In this document: piece after piece, positions 7,052 to 7,847 of the stretch
Position numbering within the stretch: the stretch's first letter is position 1
Layout of the letters: every line of letters starts with the position of its first letter
Source: Alphaproteobacteria bacterium
GTDB lineage: Bacteria > Pseudomonadota > Alphaproteobacteria > SHNJ01
Direction: 5' to 3'
DNA length: 7,847 nt
Assembly (NCBI GenBank): GCA_947456345.1
Contig: CANGQU010000025.1
Location: 1 to 7,847, forward strand
Made by a program: the position numbers and the translations under genes
Notes under the pieces: model-generated
The model's database searches: none
Told to the model about the DNA's origin: nothing
The model's input: only the letters and a program-made list of their open reading frames with translations

Positions 7052-7847
7052 CGCGGAATAGAGAATCAGAGGTGCCAAGCGGCTTTTGCTGTAAGGTCTC
7101 AAAGCTTTGCGGCTTGGTTTCTGTTAGTATTACGATGCTCAGGCGCCGGTTTTTGGCATCCATCGGATCATTTGGAATCAAATGTTCACGGTCGGCACGG
7201 CCGACTACGCGGGCGATTCTGCTTTCGGGGATGTTGGCCTGGACCAAGGCCCGGCGCGCGGCATTGGCCCGGTCCGACGATAATTCCCAGTTGGTATATG
7301 TGGCGTTAGGCGAATACTGCCGCCCATCGGTGTGGCCGCTGATGGCGATTTTATTGGGCAGCTGCCCTACGACCTCCGCCACTTTAGTAAGTATTTTTTT
7401 CGTATAATCGAACATCTGCGCGCTACCGACGGCAAACATTTCTACCTTGTCCTGATCGATGATTTGAATGCGCAGGCCTTCGGGCGTACGTTCGATGATT
7501 AGATTCTCGCTTAGTTTGCTAAGTTCTACATCGGCGTTGACTTTTTCCCGCAAGCTTTCCTCAACGCGCTTAAACTCTTCCTCTTCTTTTTTGGCGATCA
7601 GCTCATCCAATTTTTTGTCTTCGGCGACTTCACGCGCCGAGGCGGGGTAATCCGCATCCGGACCATCCATAGTGTCCTGCGGCGGAGTCATTGATGGCGA
7701 TACCGACATAGTTGTCGAGTTTTTCTCAAGCGCGCCGTCCGGGCCGGCTGTAGTGCCGCCCAAGACACCGCCGCTGCCAGAAATATTCACGGTGGTCACG
7801 GTGACAGGATTAAAATAATTGGCGATACCCAGGCGTTGTTCTTGGCT
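7035..7847 (-). CDS. motB: Flagellar motor protein MotB (5' end beyond window)
   Basis: MotB is the stator subunit that anchors the MotA/MotB proton channel to peptidoglycan and drives flagellar rotation. The minus-strand frame is open through the right edge, so the start and the N-terminal transmembrane plug with its proton-carrying Asp lie outside the window; 270 residues are visible. The first visible residues SQEQRLGIANYFNPVT and then GSGGVLGG match the region just after the membrane segment of alphaproteobacterial MotB. A charged, probably coiled-coil linker rich in Glu and Lys spans about 76-103. The C-terminal OmpA-like peptidoglycan-binding domain has SGHTDG (170-175), NWELSSDRA (186-194), VGRADREHL (215-223) and NRRLSIVI (233-240). 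A GTG at 7799 is internal, not the start. The TAG stop at 7035-7037 faces the neighbouring gene's stop six bases away. A generic OmpA-family protein is the alternative, but the N-terminal match favours MotB. Confidence 0.9.
   Translation of the reverse strand, partial: SQEQRLGIANYFNPVTVTTVNISGSGGVLGGTTAGPDGALEKNSTTMSVSPSMTPPQDTMDGPDADYPASAREVAEDKKLDELIAKKEEEEFKRVEESLREKVNADVELSKLSENLIIERTPEGLRIQIIDQDKVEMFAVGSAQMFDYTKKILTKVAEVVGQLPNKIAISGHTDGRQYSPNATYTNWELSSDRANAARRALVQANIPESRIARVVGRADREHLIPNDPMDAKNRRLSIVILTETKPQSFETLQQKPLGTSDSLFREPPKN

Noticed and set aside
7750..7799. motB starting at the GTG at 7799
   Set aside because: The frame stays open to the right edge, and the 16 residues before the GTG match MotB, so the gene is truncated by the window rather than starting there.
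1..7847. CRISPR arrays, insertion sequences, tRNA or rRNA genes, toxin-antitoxin or phage-defence genes
   Set aside because: No spaced direct repeats, transposase motifs, structural RNA sequence or defence-family motifs were seen; the other open frames are shadows of the real genes.

Overview
The window looks like a chromosomal housekeeping segment of an alphaproteobacterium. Evidence for this is the gene order acpS-lepB-rnc-era-recO-parC, which is conserved in that class (often preceded by pdxJ), the alphaproteobacterial character of RecO and ParC, and a MotB whose N-terminal region has the 'GIANYF...GSGGVLGG' pattern I associate with alphaproteobacterial MotB. Base composition looks moderately GC-rich and even throughout. 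I see no insertion sequence, tRNA, rRNA, CRISPR array, phage gene or other sign of recent transfer. The genus cannot be fixed from the sequence alone.

Layout: bases 1-22 carry the last codons of an upstream gene (possibly pdxJ) whose TGA overlaps the acpS ATG. From 19 to 5916 six genes run on the plus strand with short gaps or overlaps: acpS (holo-ACP synthase), lepB (signal peptidase I), rnc (RNase III), era (ribosome-assembly GTPase), recO (recombination mediator) and parC (topoisomerase IV subunit A). lepB/rnc overlap by 29 bp and rnc/era by 8 bp. Gaps of about 80 bp lie before lepB and before recO, and each holds a small inverted repeat. At 5958-7028 follows a gene for an exported, cysteine-rich protein of unknown function. 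On the minus strand a 5'-truncated motB (flagellar stator) enters from the right edge and ends at 7035. The two convergent genes are six bases apart, and a two-part inverted repeat is centred on their stop codons.

The genes cover lipid-carrier activation, protein export processing, double-stranded RNA processing (rRNA maturation), 30S assembly, recombinational repair and chromosome decatenation. They are clustered growth functions rather than one pathway. I do not find a convincing new multi-gene system. The best candidates for a second look are the Cys-rich secreted protein beside motB, the inverted repeat shared by the two convergent stop codons, the ParC quinolone-region residues, and a His-to-Pro change in a conserved RNase III motif.
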